From Obelidium mucronatum (Eukaryota > Chytridiomycota > Chytridiomycetes > Chytridiales > Chytriomycetaceae), in NCBI GenBank assembly GCA_025765595.1, contig JAIVFH010000101.1, forward strand, positions 1-64,000: 64,000 nucleotides of DNA, given 5' to 3'. The number at the start of each line of letters is the position of its first letter. The stretch's first letter is position 1. Made by a program: the position numbers and the translations under genes. The notes under the pieces were generated by a model. It ran no database searches. It saw only the letters and a program-made list of their open reading frames with translations, and had not been told where the DNA came from. This document shows positions 45,479 to 57,300 of this stretch, piece after piece.

Positions 45479-47395
45479 CCTTTTTTGTCTTGGAATTGCT
45501 GCCATCACGTGAAAAACGGCAGCATTTTCGTTTCAGTTTCGGGTGATGTTTCAGATCAGACAAACAGTTTCGGAAAAAATTGTCGAAAGCTATCCCCACC
45601 CAATCGTTTCACTAATATGATTTCGCTCGTGCCAGCGGTCCAGTAAGATGAAAGGCTTCGTCTTATAAAATTGAGAGCCGAATTTCATGACATGCTACGG
45701 CAGAAAAACTGTTTGACAGATGACTCATTGTGCGAATTTTTAAGATTTGGCTACCCAGAGCTCAGGGAAACGTGCTGACTGATAACTATGATCCAACCGA
45801 ATCGGAAATTATCCATTACTGAAAGAGTAGTAATCGGGCCGAGGCTGTGTTTGTTAGGAGTTTCGAAACAGATTGACGGAGTTGAGAGCAACGGTTTCAG
45901 ATTGAATCCAGGAGTCGCAAGAGTAACAAAGAATTGATGAATTTGAGATGAAATATTCGAATGAATGCCACCGAGTAGGTTTGGACCGCTAGTGGATTGA
46001 TAGCATCCGGTAAATAAAGCTGAATAACCCCACAGACAGATTTTAATTTGTTGCGCAAGTTTAAATGCAGAGAAATGTAGAGAAATAAGGTAATTATTTG
46101 GTTTATTTCCATATGCTGTGGCTGTTTACAGTCTATGCCTCTGGCAACGTGATTGTATCCTACCACTGATGCGCGTGACAATTGATCAATCATCAAAAGA
46201 CCACCTTGCCATCCAAAGTCAAAACGAATAAATAAAATGGAAGGAGGGAAGCTTATTGCAGCTGCACCGCGAGCTCGCCAGGCCTTCAGCCAGCGGCATT
46301 CTCCCATCTGAGCACGCATCAAGCCCGGCAGCGCTTCTCAACACCCTGCGATACCCTGATCGACTTTGCCGACACGACCACGTAGCTGGCGCTGGTCGCC
46401 TTGGCGCTGCCGCCGCTGCCGACCGTTGTACGCACAGGACTGGACCGGCAGCGTGGCGAGCGCCATTGCGTGTTGTTGTCGTTGTTTTCGCTGTCGTCCC
46501 GTGGTTCTTACAGCCGTCCCTGAACCATATTTGTTGACCATTGAGGTGAAATGGCCAAGTTCAGCCATATGCTCTCCGGTGAAGGTCTCGAGTCTCTAGC
46601 CAAGCGATTTACCGAGACATCCGGTTTGTGGCTTTCCACGACCGCATTCTCCTTGGCCTTCTTCGAGGGTGGACCTAACTCAACACTCCAGCAACCACTT
46701 ACCTGATCGGCATACTCGCTGGTTCATACTAATGTGACTGTATGTTATCTCTCCATAGTGCTGCTATGCTTGATGATGGAATGTGTTGGTGGGGAAGTTT
46801 CGTCATTAGGGTTACTCACATTTCAGCTGCAGTGAGAGAGTGAAAATTTTTTTTCAGTCCATCCAGATAAACGCCTGAATAAATATGCGACACTTGATTG
46901 TAATTTGCGCCCAGTATTCATGTGAACGGTTCCATTGTTTTCAATGTTTTGTACATTACGAGCACGTAAGAATCAAAAAAGTCTTGAATGCGGCTTCAGT
47001 CGATGAGGCCTTCAACAGTTGATTCGTAAATAAATAGATTGACATCTAACCCAGCGGCAGAGAACCTACCAGTCTCCAGAACTCTGCTTCCAGAAACCGG
47101 TGCATATGTTCAGCAGCCAGGTATTGGCTTGCTTTGCGGCTCGATGCCAATGTCCTGATACGTTTTTGTTGCGCATTTGATAATGATTTCGCCCCCTTAT
47201 TAATTAAACCTTTCAGAGAGGAGCGCCTTGCGCAAGCCTCGCTGAAAACCCGCTTGAACCCCAACAGTCAAAAACCCACTGCCTCAAAAACCGCGCAAAA
47301 TAAATAAAAACGTGGGAACAGAGTTCGACGCCATAGTGCGAAATTCTAATTTGCGTCAGAAACTGGAACGAAAAACAACGAAAAAACCACAAACA
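45479..47395. other. 1.9-kb stretch without a resolved gene, with a GC-rich island
   Basis: No complete gene can be read. A GC-rich, protein-like island lies at about 46250-46710, including frames such as MAKFSHMLSGEGLESLAKRF from ATG 46551. It is broken by stops in every frame and may be a gene relic. A 72-codon basic frame on the minus strand (47046-47264) has no recognised family. The remainder is AT-rich. Confidence 0.3.
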
Positions 47396-47849
47396 ATGCA
47401 GGCATCAAACGACAAGGTTTGCTGCAACTCTGAACCTTCTGAGCCGATCTGACCGCTTAAACCACCAGGGATACAACCAGCAGCCACAGTACCAGCAGCC
47501 ACCAGGCGCTCCCCAGGTACTCTTACTGAGACACCTGCAAATTGATCGTCTCTCGCTGACCTTTCTTTTCCACCTGCATTCAGGGATACCAAGGACAACA
47601 GCAAATGTGAGCAGGCGGCTGGATGGATCATGATGGAAATTGTTGATCTGACGCTTTATCTTCTCTCTCTTTGTCCTATAATTTAGGTACCCACCACAGC
47701 AGCAACCACAAGTCGTCTACGTCCAGCAAGCCGCTGCGCCACCAAAGAAGGACCGTGGTTGCATGTACGGATGTCTTGCTGCCATCTGTTTCTGTTGCGT
47801 GATTGACGACATCTGCGAGTGCTGCTTGTGCTGCATTGAATGCTGTTAG
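47396..47849 (+). CDS. CYSTM cysteine-rich membrane-associated protein (copy 1)
   Basis: Four exons (47396-47416, 47469-47516, 47584-47606, 47687-47849) give 84 residues. The first half is Gln/Pro/Tyr-rich (YNQQPQYQQPPGAPQ). The end is GCMYGCLAAICFCCVIDDIC followed by ECCLCCIECC. This is the CYSTM module: a hydrophobic, Cys-packed tail, usually palmitoylated and plasma-membrane-associated, in small stress-related proteins of plants and fungi. A tandem copy follows at 47982. Boundaries are canonical and the exon lengths sum to 255 nt. Confidence 0.8.
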
Positions 47850-47981
47850 AGACTCATTTCATGTGTATTTTAGAACACGGATGCAACTAAATGGATTGTA
47901 AAGTCTAAATGCAATGTTGAAATGATTGGTTGTCGACTGTTTGAAAACAATGAGCACGTTCTAAAAAAAGAACTTGAAATA

Positions 47982-48465
47982 TGTCATACGCTCAGCCTCA
48001 AGGACCACCACCTCCCCAGGTAGACATCGCCACGCCAAAGATCTTTGATTCACAAGTGAATTGCTGATTTTAATACGTTTCTCTGTTTTCTAGCCAATGC
48101 AGGACAAGGGTTACGGCCAACAACCGGTTTGGGCGATTTCTTTCTTTATTTGATCAAAAGTCACAAAACTGAACAGTGATGTGTGATCATAATGTACTAT
48201 AGGGTTACGCTCCACAGCCATATATGCAAGCTCAAGGAGGCCAGCAGCAAATGTGAGTCAACGTGCACTCAAGGTTAACAAACTGAAACCGCTCCCTTCC
48301 AGGTACCCTCCACAACAACAACCACAAGTAGTTTACGTCCAACAACAAGCTCAGCCTGAAAAGAAGGACCGTGGATGCTGTCTGGGTTGTCTTGCTGCCA
48401 TCTGTTTCTGTTGCGTGATCGACGAAATGTGCGAATGTTTGCTGTGTTGCTGTGAATGCTGCTGA
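47982..48465 (+). CDS. CYSTM cysteine-rich membrane-associated protein (copy 2)
   Basis: Exons starting MSYAQPQGPPPPQ, then PMQDKGYGQQP, GYAPQPYMQAQGGQQQM and the final exon YPPQQQPQVVYVQQQAQP...DRGCCLGCLAAICFCCVIDE followed by MCECLLCCCECC. The last intron splits the Met codon before YPPQQQ exactly as in the upstream copy, so the two arose by tandem duplication. One extra exon in the Gln/Pro/Tyr-rich part makes this copy longer. The predicted role is as for copy 1: a membrane-tethered small protein. Confidence 0.8.
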
Positions 48466-48619
48466 GACAGAATTAATAAACATTGTTTGGTATAATTGCA
48501 TGACGGTTTATTATGAATTTTGGTTAAATAAGGGATATAGAGAGGTTTGCAAAGTGTTCCAAAAAGAGGACTGGTCCCTTCACCATTCACATTATCGTAG
48601 CAGTCCTAGACTCCGGTAT

Positions 48620-49497
48620 TCAAATTTCCTTCCAAGTCTGAAGGACGATTTGTCTAAATTCTTTTGGCTTATTCCTACAGAAATGTTGTTTAAGAGGCCG
48701 TGATTGTATCGATTGATGCGCGAAAATCAGGATACATACCACATATCAGCGGCTTGACCATTCAGAGGACTATCGTTATTGGGCTCTTTAGTTATGAGCA
48801 AGCGTATTATTCTTACCATTAGATCTTATTTAAAGAATATCACAACCAACCTCCCAGCAAACTCTGCAAAGACAGAAGCACTGTTTGAACATTGTATACA
48901 GCAGACCATTTATCCTTAAAAGAATATAACAGGAAAGGCTTTAATCAGCAAAGAGCGACGACCAACAAAGACAAACCTTCAAAATATCCAAACAGATATT
49001 CCCAACAGTATCGACATTTGGATGATACATTGGTGTCAGGAATGTGATTGTGGGTGCAGCGTATGGATAGTTTAACGGAAACTTCATTGACAGTTTGTAT
49101 GTTAGGCCCTCGTATACCTATTCAAACAGCAAAACCAGTTTGATTGTTAGTTACAAAAAGTCGATATAACGATTTGAGGTAAAAAAAAGGGGGGAGTTTA
49201 AATGGACGCGTCTTGTCGTATTGCTGTGCGATGGTTAAAATCGGAGGTTCGACTGGAGACTCACAGTGCCAGCAGGACCTTGGATAGTTGCGGCCCATGA
49301 AAGCAAATTGTCAGCTTCGGGAAAGGCAGAGACGCCTTGGGTATTGCTCATCTGGACACAGGACATTCACCCGTTAGGGGGTAAACAGCAAACGTCAAAA
49401 TACTCACCATCAACTGCATAAGTTCTGACTGAAGCCGTTTCGCCACAGCAGCACCCACAACATTTGCGTTTACATTCGTTGAATCTGAAGAAATCAT
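48620..49497 (-). CDS. UBE2C: Ubiquitin-conjugating enzyme E2 C (APC/C E2)
   Basis: Six exons on the minus strand, ATG 49497 to TGA 48620-48622, give about 165 residues. Key segments are [74 protein letters not shown] (catalytic Cys within NICLDIL after the HPN motif), [21 protein letters not shown] and a tail [16 protein letters not shown]. This is the UBE2C/UbcH10 subfamily, which the anaphase-promoting complex uses to start ubiquitin chains on cyclin B and securin. An alternative upstream Met at 49572 would add a Lys-rich extension. Introns use GTGAGT, GTTTGT and GTATGT donors. Confidence 0.9.
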
Positions 49498-49673
49498 GAT
49501 TTTGGGTATTTTTGGTGTTTCGTTTTTTAATCTTTGTACTTTGCTCTTGTTTTTCTTGACGTTTTCGGACACATTTGGGTATTTTCCTTCTTTCTTCTTT
49601 TACATCTTTCATCAGAATAAATCATTATCGAAAAGTCATTATCAAAAAAAAACGTATCACCAAAACCCCAAAA

Positions 49674-50259
49674 ATGCCACTGCCTGCTCTCGGACCAAAG
49701 TATACATGGGCTGGATGGGCTAATCAGCAATCATATGTTGCAGGATTTTGTGAGTTCTGATTTCGATCGCAACTCTGTCACCCCACTTATTCCCTCTTCT
49801 CCTTGCGTAGTTATTCTGTGTGGTGGAATCATTACAACAATATGGTATCCTAAGCTTCCAGGAAATGTGATGGCACTTCCAGTTGGGATCGCAACAATGT
49901 AAGGGCCGCAATGTTTGATGCCGCCATTGTTAAAGGCACTATGGTCCTTGACCAAAAAAACAAAACCAAAGATCAAACTATTAAATGATGGTTAATTTAT
50001 ACAATCATATAGTGTCTTGGGAGCCTTGATCATGGGAATAGAATACCCCATGCCGTATATTCACAATTTGGGCATTGCATACACGAGCTACTACTTCCGT
50101 ATCGGACTCTACGCTCTTATTCTTGGTGTTTCGATGCTTCAGTGTCCTTCTCAAACAGGAGGGCTATGTCTCTTGTGTGCAATTATTACGTATTTGCGGG
50201 CTGCTCTGTCTGGGGAAACTTGCGCGGTTCCGAAAGCGAAGAAGGGAGGACGAAAGTGA
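49674..50259 (+). CDS. CYBA: p22phox-like NADPH oxidase subunit (cytochrome b558 light chain)
   Basis: Three exons (49674-49749, 49811-49898, 50013-50259) give 136 residues. Features of p22phox in order: WAGWANQQSYVAGF at the N-terminus, a first hydrophobic span ILCGGIITTIW, the IEYP motif, the NYYVR-like segment YTSYYFRIGLYALI, a further span CLLCAIITYLRAAL, and GE followed by a Pro/Lys tail. The long proline-rich tail of animal p22phox, which recruits p47phox, is missing. That fits fungi, where the equivalent (NoxD) partners NoxA. It would stabilise a membrane NADPH oxidase making superoxide during development. No frame break. Confidence 0.8.
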
Positions 50260-50351
50260 ATGTCACACTTTTTTGAATCTTGCCTTCCCTAACGTATTTC
50301 TCTGTTTTACTTGTGCATTTTTTTGTATCATAATAAAAGTCGTTTCATCTA

Positions 50352-51254
50352 ATGCGACTGTGGGTCATTGCAGTTCTTGCCTCCATTGCCAATGGCCAAT
50401 TTAGCGGTTCCATGACGTATTATAACCCAGCTGGGGGTATCGGAAAGTGTGGAAACGTTTTGCAGGACATGGATTACATTGTGTCAATGGTATAGACGCC
50501 AAGTTTTCCAGTTTAAACCGAGGCGTCCTTACATCATCGTTTGATTACAGAACCCCATGCAATATCAGGATGGACTGTGTGGAGCGGCGATATGTATCAC
50601 TTTTAACGGAAAGTCTGTGAGAGGTTTGTTTCGGCCGTTTCATAACGCAAGGTCGCAACTAATCTTATTTTTTAACCTCAACATAAGGAACCTTGCAAGA
50701 TAGATGTGCTGGATGCGCATTCGGAGATATTGATATTTCAGCTGGAATGTTTATGGCCATCAGTTCGCTGGATGTTGGAAGGTAATACTTCTGGATTTTG
50801 TCTTGGACATGCATCCCGCTCATGTTAAAATAGAGTCAATGCGCAATGGAGCTTTTGTGATTCGGCGCCAGCTGTTGTTCCCTCTCCTCCTCCTCCTCCC
50901 ATTCCTTGCGTTTCAAGCACAATATGCCCGTCGGATCAATGTGGAAAAACAATCAAAGACAATTGTGGAAAGGATTTAACCTGCTCTGCTTGCTCATCGT
51001 CAACATTGCCTTCACCGTCACCAAATCCGTCACCTTCAACTCAAGGTGCTTCTATTCAAGAATCTACCTCAACACCGTCCGCGGCTTCTTCTTCTCCTGC
51101 TACGAATCCGACGAATACTATAAACGGAGCTTCACCATCGTCATCCCCATCTCCAGAAGTGAAGCGATATGCAATTCCACTGAACGCTCCAGTTGTTTGG
51201 CCAAGCACTGTTAACTCAACGAAACCTTTGGCGATTCGACGAGGCTGTTTTTAG
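50352..51254 (+). CDS. Secreted expansin/barwin-like protein with one six-Cys module
   Basis: Five or so exons from ATG 50352. A signal peptide (MRLWVIAVLASIANGQ) precedes a double-psi beta-barrel domain: GSMTYYNPAGGIGKCG, then DGLCGAAI, LQDRCAGCAFGDIDIS and VNAQWSFCDSA. A Pro-run linker follows, then one six-Cys module (C-x4-C-x3-QCGKTIKDNCG-x2-LTC-x2-C), a long Ser/Pro/Thr linker, and the tail RYAIPLNAPVVWPSTVNSTK with a final Cys. The barrel with DRC-x-GC and the WSFC end is typical of expansin/loosenin/barwin proteins that loosen polysaccharide networks. It is the first of three tandem paralogues. Confidence 0.75.
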
Positions 51255-51438
51255 CTCTCTCTCTTTCTCCCTCTTTATTTAAGTTTTTATGCTTGATCTT
51301 TGAAAAAATAGAGATACCTTTTTTCGTATTTTCTTTGTGCCGACTTTCGGAAAAAAAAAAGTGAGGAACATTGAACAGGCAAAAATAAGGGTGTCTACCT
51401 TCCAAGAAACCAACCAGTACGAATAAGATATAATAATC

Positions 51439-52471
51439 ATGAATCTCTTGCTCCTATTGGGAGTGTTGCTGTTTGGTTCTTCAAGCTACAAGCATCCAAG
51501 CATTCAGTGGCGATCTCACTTATTACACTCCAGAGTCAACAGGTGGGATTGGAAGATGTGGAACTTATATCAGAGATTCAGACTATGCTGTTGCAATGGT
51601 GAGAGTTAGTTCATACCTTTCTAAGTTGGATTTTGCGGTTACTGATATCTGAAACAAGAACCCTCCGCAATACGTGGAAGATGATTCCCAATGCGGTTCT
51701 CAGATTTGCATAACGGATGGAACTCGAAGTGTTCAGGGTATTGTTTCGTGCGCTCTTTCACTGTTTGTGGCAGTTGTGCTCATTATAACTGAAACAGGAA
51801 CACTACTTGATCGATGTGCTGGCTGCGGTTACGGCTCTATCGATGTAACTCCTCCGATTTTCACAACTTTTGCTGGCTTTGGTGCTGGAAGAATCCCAAT
51901 CAGTTGGTCGTTTGGGGCGTGTGGCAGCAACTCATCGCCGCAATCGAAACCTTCAGTCGCCTGTTCTTCAACAACAACGTGCTCAAACGAGCAATGTGGA
52001 ACTACAATCAAAGATAATTGTGGAGCAGATTTACACTGTCCAGCTTGTCTGTGTGTTTCGAATGCGATATCTTGTGCCCAGAATCAATACGGCACTACCA
52101 TCACCGATAACTGTGGGAAGGCCATAACATGTCCGGCATGTCCTTGCATCTCTATTACCATGTGTAAAGAAGATCAATGTGGCTTGACTATTCAGGATAA
52201 CTGCAGGAAAGAGTTGGTTTGTGCCAAATGTTCTCTGTCATTGTCAAGTCCAAGCACACTCCCGCCTTTGCCGCCCGTCCTTGCGTCAAAAACTGAATCC
52301 AATATTAATTCTGCTATTGCTACAAGCACTGCTTTAGCCAGTCCAAGTACCACAACGAGTGGCTCAACCGGCTACACAAACACGTACGCCATACCTCTGA
52401 ACGCACCCGTTGTTTGGCCTTCTGTAGTGAATGCATCGAGGCCATTATCTCAAAGGAATTTTTGTAAATAA
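51439..52471 (+). CDS. Secreted expansin/barwin-like protein with three six-Cys modules
   Basis: Same plan as the upstream gene: a signal peptide starting MNLLLLLGVLLFGS, a barrel with LTYYTPESTGGIGRCG and LLDRCAGCGYGSIDVTPPIF, and then RIPISWSFGACG. Three six-Cys modules follow (about nt 51960-52232). The second is degenerate, having QYG in place of QCG, and the third has DNCRK instead of DNCGK. The end is YAIPLNAPVVWPSVVNAS and C. Right after the signal peptide (about 51480) the frame must move by +1 to enter the barrel, so either an indel or an unread short exon lies there. Introns of about 57-60 nt have GTGAGA and similar donors. Confidence 0.7.
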
Positions 52472-52564
52472 ATAATAATAATAATAAAAAAAAAAAAAAA
52501 AAAAAAACTTCAGCATTTTCCTGAAAAACTTCAGCATTTTCCTGTAAATTATCCAATTCCAACG

Positions 52565-54008
52565 ATGCGCTTTGCCCATACAGCAGCAACGCCAGCGACT
52601 CTAGCACTTCTGATACGAACGACTCTTGCATTCAGCGGGCAGCTTACTTACTATGAGCCAGCGGTGTGTGTGGTTGAAGGGTTTCTGGCTCGGCGCTCTT
52701 GAAGTTTGTCTCTGAGATCGACTCTGATTACCATATAGGGCGGATTCGGATCATGTGGAAACACACTTCAGAACGGAGACCACGTTGTTGCGATTGTGAG
52801 TATAGATTAGAGAGAGTGTGTGTCATGGTTGAGGCTGTTGATTTTGACTGACTGATTGCACTGATTGTCTGAAGGGACCTGCACAATACGATCTGGGAAA
52901 ATGCGGGCAAACTATTTGTGTGACAAATGGACAAAGATCTGCGGAAGGTGCGTATGTCTGAACTTTGGTTGCATCGTCATTCTTCAAACTGAAAGGTTAC
53001 GACAACTATATAAAATAGCTGTGATTGCAGATCGATGTGCTGGATGTGCTTTTGGGGATATTGATGTTACGATTCCTATCTTTACCACTTTTGCTGATCT
53101 TGGTGCTGGCAGGTAGCATACTTTTTATTGTACGGCTGTTTATCTGCAAGAAATCGTTTATCTTATGCTGTTTCTTTAGGATTTCGATATCCTGGTCATT
53201 TGGAGCTTGTGGAGGATCTGCGCCAGCGCAAGCGCCTCCACCACCACCACCAGCCGCTGCCCCATGTGTCCCCACAACATCGTGTTCCCAATCACAGTGC
53301 GGAACAACGATTCAAGACAATTGCGGAACGCAATTAACATGCCCAGCATGTCCTTGTGCATCCACAACAACCTGCAATTCAAACCAATGTGGAACTACAA
53401 TCAAAGACAATTGCGGAAACAATCTATCTTGTCCTGCGTGTCCTGCGTGTGTACCTAACGGAATACAATGTACTAGAGAACAATGCGGGACAGTCATTAA
53501 GGATAACTGTGGCCGCGATGTAATTTGCCCTGCCTGTCCGTGTGCTTCGACTACAGTCTGCACGGAAGCGCAATGTGGAACAATTATTAAGGACAATTGT
53601 GGGCGAGATTTGGGGTGTCCTGCTTGTGCGTGTGTGTCGAGTTCAACATGTCGTGCTGATCAGTGTGGGACAGTTGTGAAGGATAATTGTGGGAAAGATC
53701 TTGTTTGCCCAGTGTGTACAGTGGCGCTGTCTGCTTCTGCTGTTGTTTCTGTGGCTGCGGGCGGAACCAGTCCGGTGGTAACCATCAGGGAGGAAACTTT
53801 GAGCAATACTCAATCCCTTGCAACAGTGACTGATACTGCAACAACAAATGTCGCTTCTACAACAAAAGGATCATCGGCGGCGGTTCAAACAACGGAACCA
53901 AAGTCGAGTGCTGTTTTCGCGATTCCGCTGAACTCGGTAGTTGTGTGGCCATCTGTGGTGAATGCAACGAGGCCTCTGTCGCAAAGGAATCGGTGCAGAA
54001 TTCCCTGA
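52565..54008 (+). CDS. Secreted expansin/barwin-like protein with five six-Cys modules
   Basis: Starts at ATG 52565 with an N-terminal hydrophobic region and LTYYEPA. Further barrel exons include GGFGSCGN, GKCGQTICVTNG, DRCAGCAFGDIDVTIPIF and ISISWSFGACGGS. After a Pro-rich linker come five consecutive six-Cys modules (about 53264-53718) with nearly invariant QCGT-x-[IV]-x-DNCG-x2-[LV]-x-CP-x-C. A Ser/Thr/Ala-rich linker and the tail FAIPLNSVVVWPSVVN...C then follow, with three extra residues (RIP). The long final exon encodes all modules without introns, consistent with growth by internal duplication. The modules may bind carbohydrate, but no known CBM is recognised. Confidence 0.75.
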
Positions 54009-54300
54009 TTCAGTAGTGGGGTCCTGTTAGATCTAAAAATAAAGTGCTCCTGTCAAACAGCATTTAAACGACACAGCTTCCTGCAAGTTGGCGAAACAGT
54101 TAACTCCAGGATTAGCGACTTTAACAAATGTCATCGAGGTGATGACAGCATCAATTTTTAGTTTTAGTTGCAAATCGTGGGGAACCAAAAAACTTGAGAC
54201 GAAAGAAAAAACAAGCGCCTTTCTTCCAATAACTGAATCGTGGGTTCAAAGAGAGGTTTTTTCAACTATTCGAAATATATCTGCAAATACTCAAACGATA

Positions 54301-57300
54301 ATGATAATGACAGACTTGCTTCAATCAATCCAACTTGACAGACCAGTTTATACTACCATGAACAAACACTCCTCATCCAGCAGCAGTAGCTCCAGTGACC
54401 CGGTTGAACGGCTGTGGCGGTACACAAACCAAACCTTATGAAGTCAAAACAGACGGCTGATTGCAAATACATACCAGGCAGGCTCACTCGATCCAACAGC
54501 TGATGATCAAACCCCCGCAATCATCATCAATATCGGACCATTCTCTGCGACTTCAACTGCTCTATACACTCAATGATATCTTGCTCTTTGGCGTTGATGC
54601 ATATGCCACACGGAAAACTGGACTGAAGGTGTTGAGGGACTCGTTATGCACACGAAATGTGGATGACTTGATTTGGAATTTAGTCTTTCATAAAAAGATT
54701 GAAGAACTTCGTGCTGGGATACAGAAGGTGAGAGCGGTGTTTCCTAGAGTTGGGCCTGTGTGGAGTGGCAGTGCGATGGTTGGGTTCCCCACGATTGGCC
54801 GTTCATCTCTTCTAATAACCCTATTTATTTTGATTTAACTATTACTTTGAGTGCCTTTTTTAATTTTTAACTGATGTCACAGGCTTCACAAACAGACCCA
54901 GACTCAATACCTTCAGCCACTCGATCACTTCTCTCCTTCCTGACAACAGCAACAACATTCTATCGATCTCTGATACAAAGCGTTGCGGTTTACTGCACGG
55001 AATCATTCAACTTGCCATTGAACGTGACAAATTTATTCTTGGAAACGAGGCGGCGGAGTCAATTTGACTATTCAGCCGTAAGGACGCAAGAAACTCATGA
55101 ATTTATGAAGTTGGTTCAAAGAATTGTCTTCAAAAGTGTAGTGTATTTGGGCGATTTGGGTATGGATGGTCATTTTGAATTCGTGGGGAGTGCTGACAAA
55201 TTCCGACAAAACCAGAGCGTTACAAGGCAACCTATGATATTGAAAACAGGAATTTAGGAAAGTGGCGGGATGTGAATTCTATTTATGAATATGCGATGCG
55301 GATAGATCCGGAGCAAGGTTGGAACAGCCTTTTCGTTTGACTGGGTATATAAATATTTCTTACTATTAGGAAAACCGCAATCGCAATTAGCAATTGTTGC
55401 TACAACATGCAAGAAGCATTTAGATGCGTTGTATTGGTATTCTTTAAGGTTTGTTCCGAGGCGGTTGGATCTATTTGAGGTTTAACAATCAATCAGCATC
55501 GCCAATGTTACCCCTCTTCAGCTCGCCAAAGGGAACTTGTTTACATTCCATCAAAAAGTGACTTCACGATTAAAACCTATCACAACGGAGACAGATGTTA
55601 AAATGTACTGACTGCTTGGCTTTTTGTACTCTTTTTCTTACCTTTACTTTTTCAGATCCACGTTGGACACATTATCGTCTGCAATCATTCAATTTCATCG
55701 CCTCTACTTGTTTCACCCAGATGACTCTCGGATATCGACAGTCTGGGACCTTGAAACGTATTCAAGCGCCGCAGCATTACAGTCAATTATTTATACCCTT
55801 GTAGAAAAGTTTGTTGGGTCAGGTGCAGAGTTGGAGGCAGAGAATGAAAATGAGGGAATTGTGGATGACATTCCGGTTTCAAAAGAAGTTTCCGAAATAC
55901 TTCTAAAGATGATCATCGTTTTTATTACTGCATTCACAGAGCTGGGCTCTATGTTTGGGGAGAAAGGTGAGAATTGCCTTCTAACTTGGTCCCGCTCACA
56001 ACTTTTTTTACTCAGACAAAGCACCGCAAGTTCGCCAAAAGATCCGAGACATGCAGTGCATAATTTTGTCAACTCTTTTTCGAGTCTCATCGACTTGTTT
56101 GACCCGACTCAATTCCTACACAACCCAATCTGACACCAACTCTCCCAATAATGACGAAACATCATTTCTCTTTGCTCCTATGGCAATCCTTTGCTCTTGG
56201 GCTTATTCCACTTTTTTGCCGATTACAACCGACTCTGGGGTTTCTATGGAGCCCTTGGTTGTTCCGTTGCCGAATTCCAGAAATAGCCAGCGAACTTCAG
56301 GAGAGAGAAGTGCTCCCTTGAATGTCGTTACTCTCGATGTGTTTTCATTGTTTCTGAAGTATACCACTGGGAATGGAGTTTCTGAGATAATGAAACAGCA
56401 GTCAAATGTGAGTAGGAACCTTCCTTATGTTTTCAGAAGACCAAGTAGTAAAGATGGACCATTTCCTCTGGTTTAAAGGCAATTTTCAAGTTTAGTCGAG
56501 CCTTGGCGACTCTTAGTACCACCCTTCTCTCATTCGCTGATGTTGATGGTGATCCAAAAACTCTCCCCGAAGACGTTCCGTTACTTGGGTTCGCACCGCT
56601 TAAGCCTTACTTTGTCGAAACTTTGAACGCCAATGGTCTGAAGCGGGCTTTGGAGCATGGTGTTTCTAGCGATGAAAGTAGCGACGTTGAATATGTGGTT
56701 TCACGGTCGAGTCGCGTCTTGGCATTGGCGAAACGCATGAGTGAGAGAAAAGAAGTGGACTTTTTCGCATACGAGGACGCAAGTAAAGGGGCCGGCGCGG
56801 CATTTACAGTTCGTGACGAAGAAAGCAAGGTATGTATTTGGAAATACGTTCGTTTCTTCTCTTTGTTGTTTTATGAACCTGAACTGATTTTTTTTCCAGC
56901 GCATCGCTCGTTTAAAAACTGCCAAAACTTTAGCACTCCAACTTCTCAAAACGCAAATCTCAAATCTTGAAACGGACTTGATTTCTTCCACTTCAATCCC
57001 TGTAACAACCACCTATATCCCCGACACTTCAATCTATACCAATCATCTTCCCCTCATCAAAAAACTCCTGATTCCCCGACAAGGAGGGGCGGCTGCAGCT
57101 GGGCTCCAAAAACGCATCCTAGTTCCCATGGACGTTGTGCATCATTTGGATCACTTAAAGAAAGGCAGCGGTGGTGTCCATGCCCGGGCGAGAGAAGCGA
57201 CTCGGTATTTGGAACAGCGGTTTCGATTCGGAAGCGAGTACTTGGTCTCCCAACAATCTGGTGAAACTGTGAAAGATGTTCAATACGTCGCACCTGTTTC

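Noticed and set aside
47046..47264. 72-codon basic minus-strand frame
   Set aside because: Too short and featureless to support as a gene without homology data.
52478..52506. ATA repeats and a poly-A tract after the second expansin-like gene as a retrocopy tail
   Set aside because: The gene keeps its introns, so it is not a processed copy. The tract is a simple repeat near the 3' end.
53264..53718. Regularly spaced repeats resembling a CRISPR array
   Set aside because: They are in-frame protein modules of about 90 nt with codon-level divergence in a spliced eukaryotic gene.
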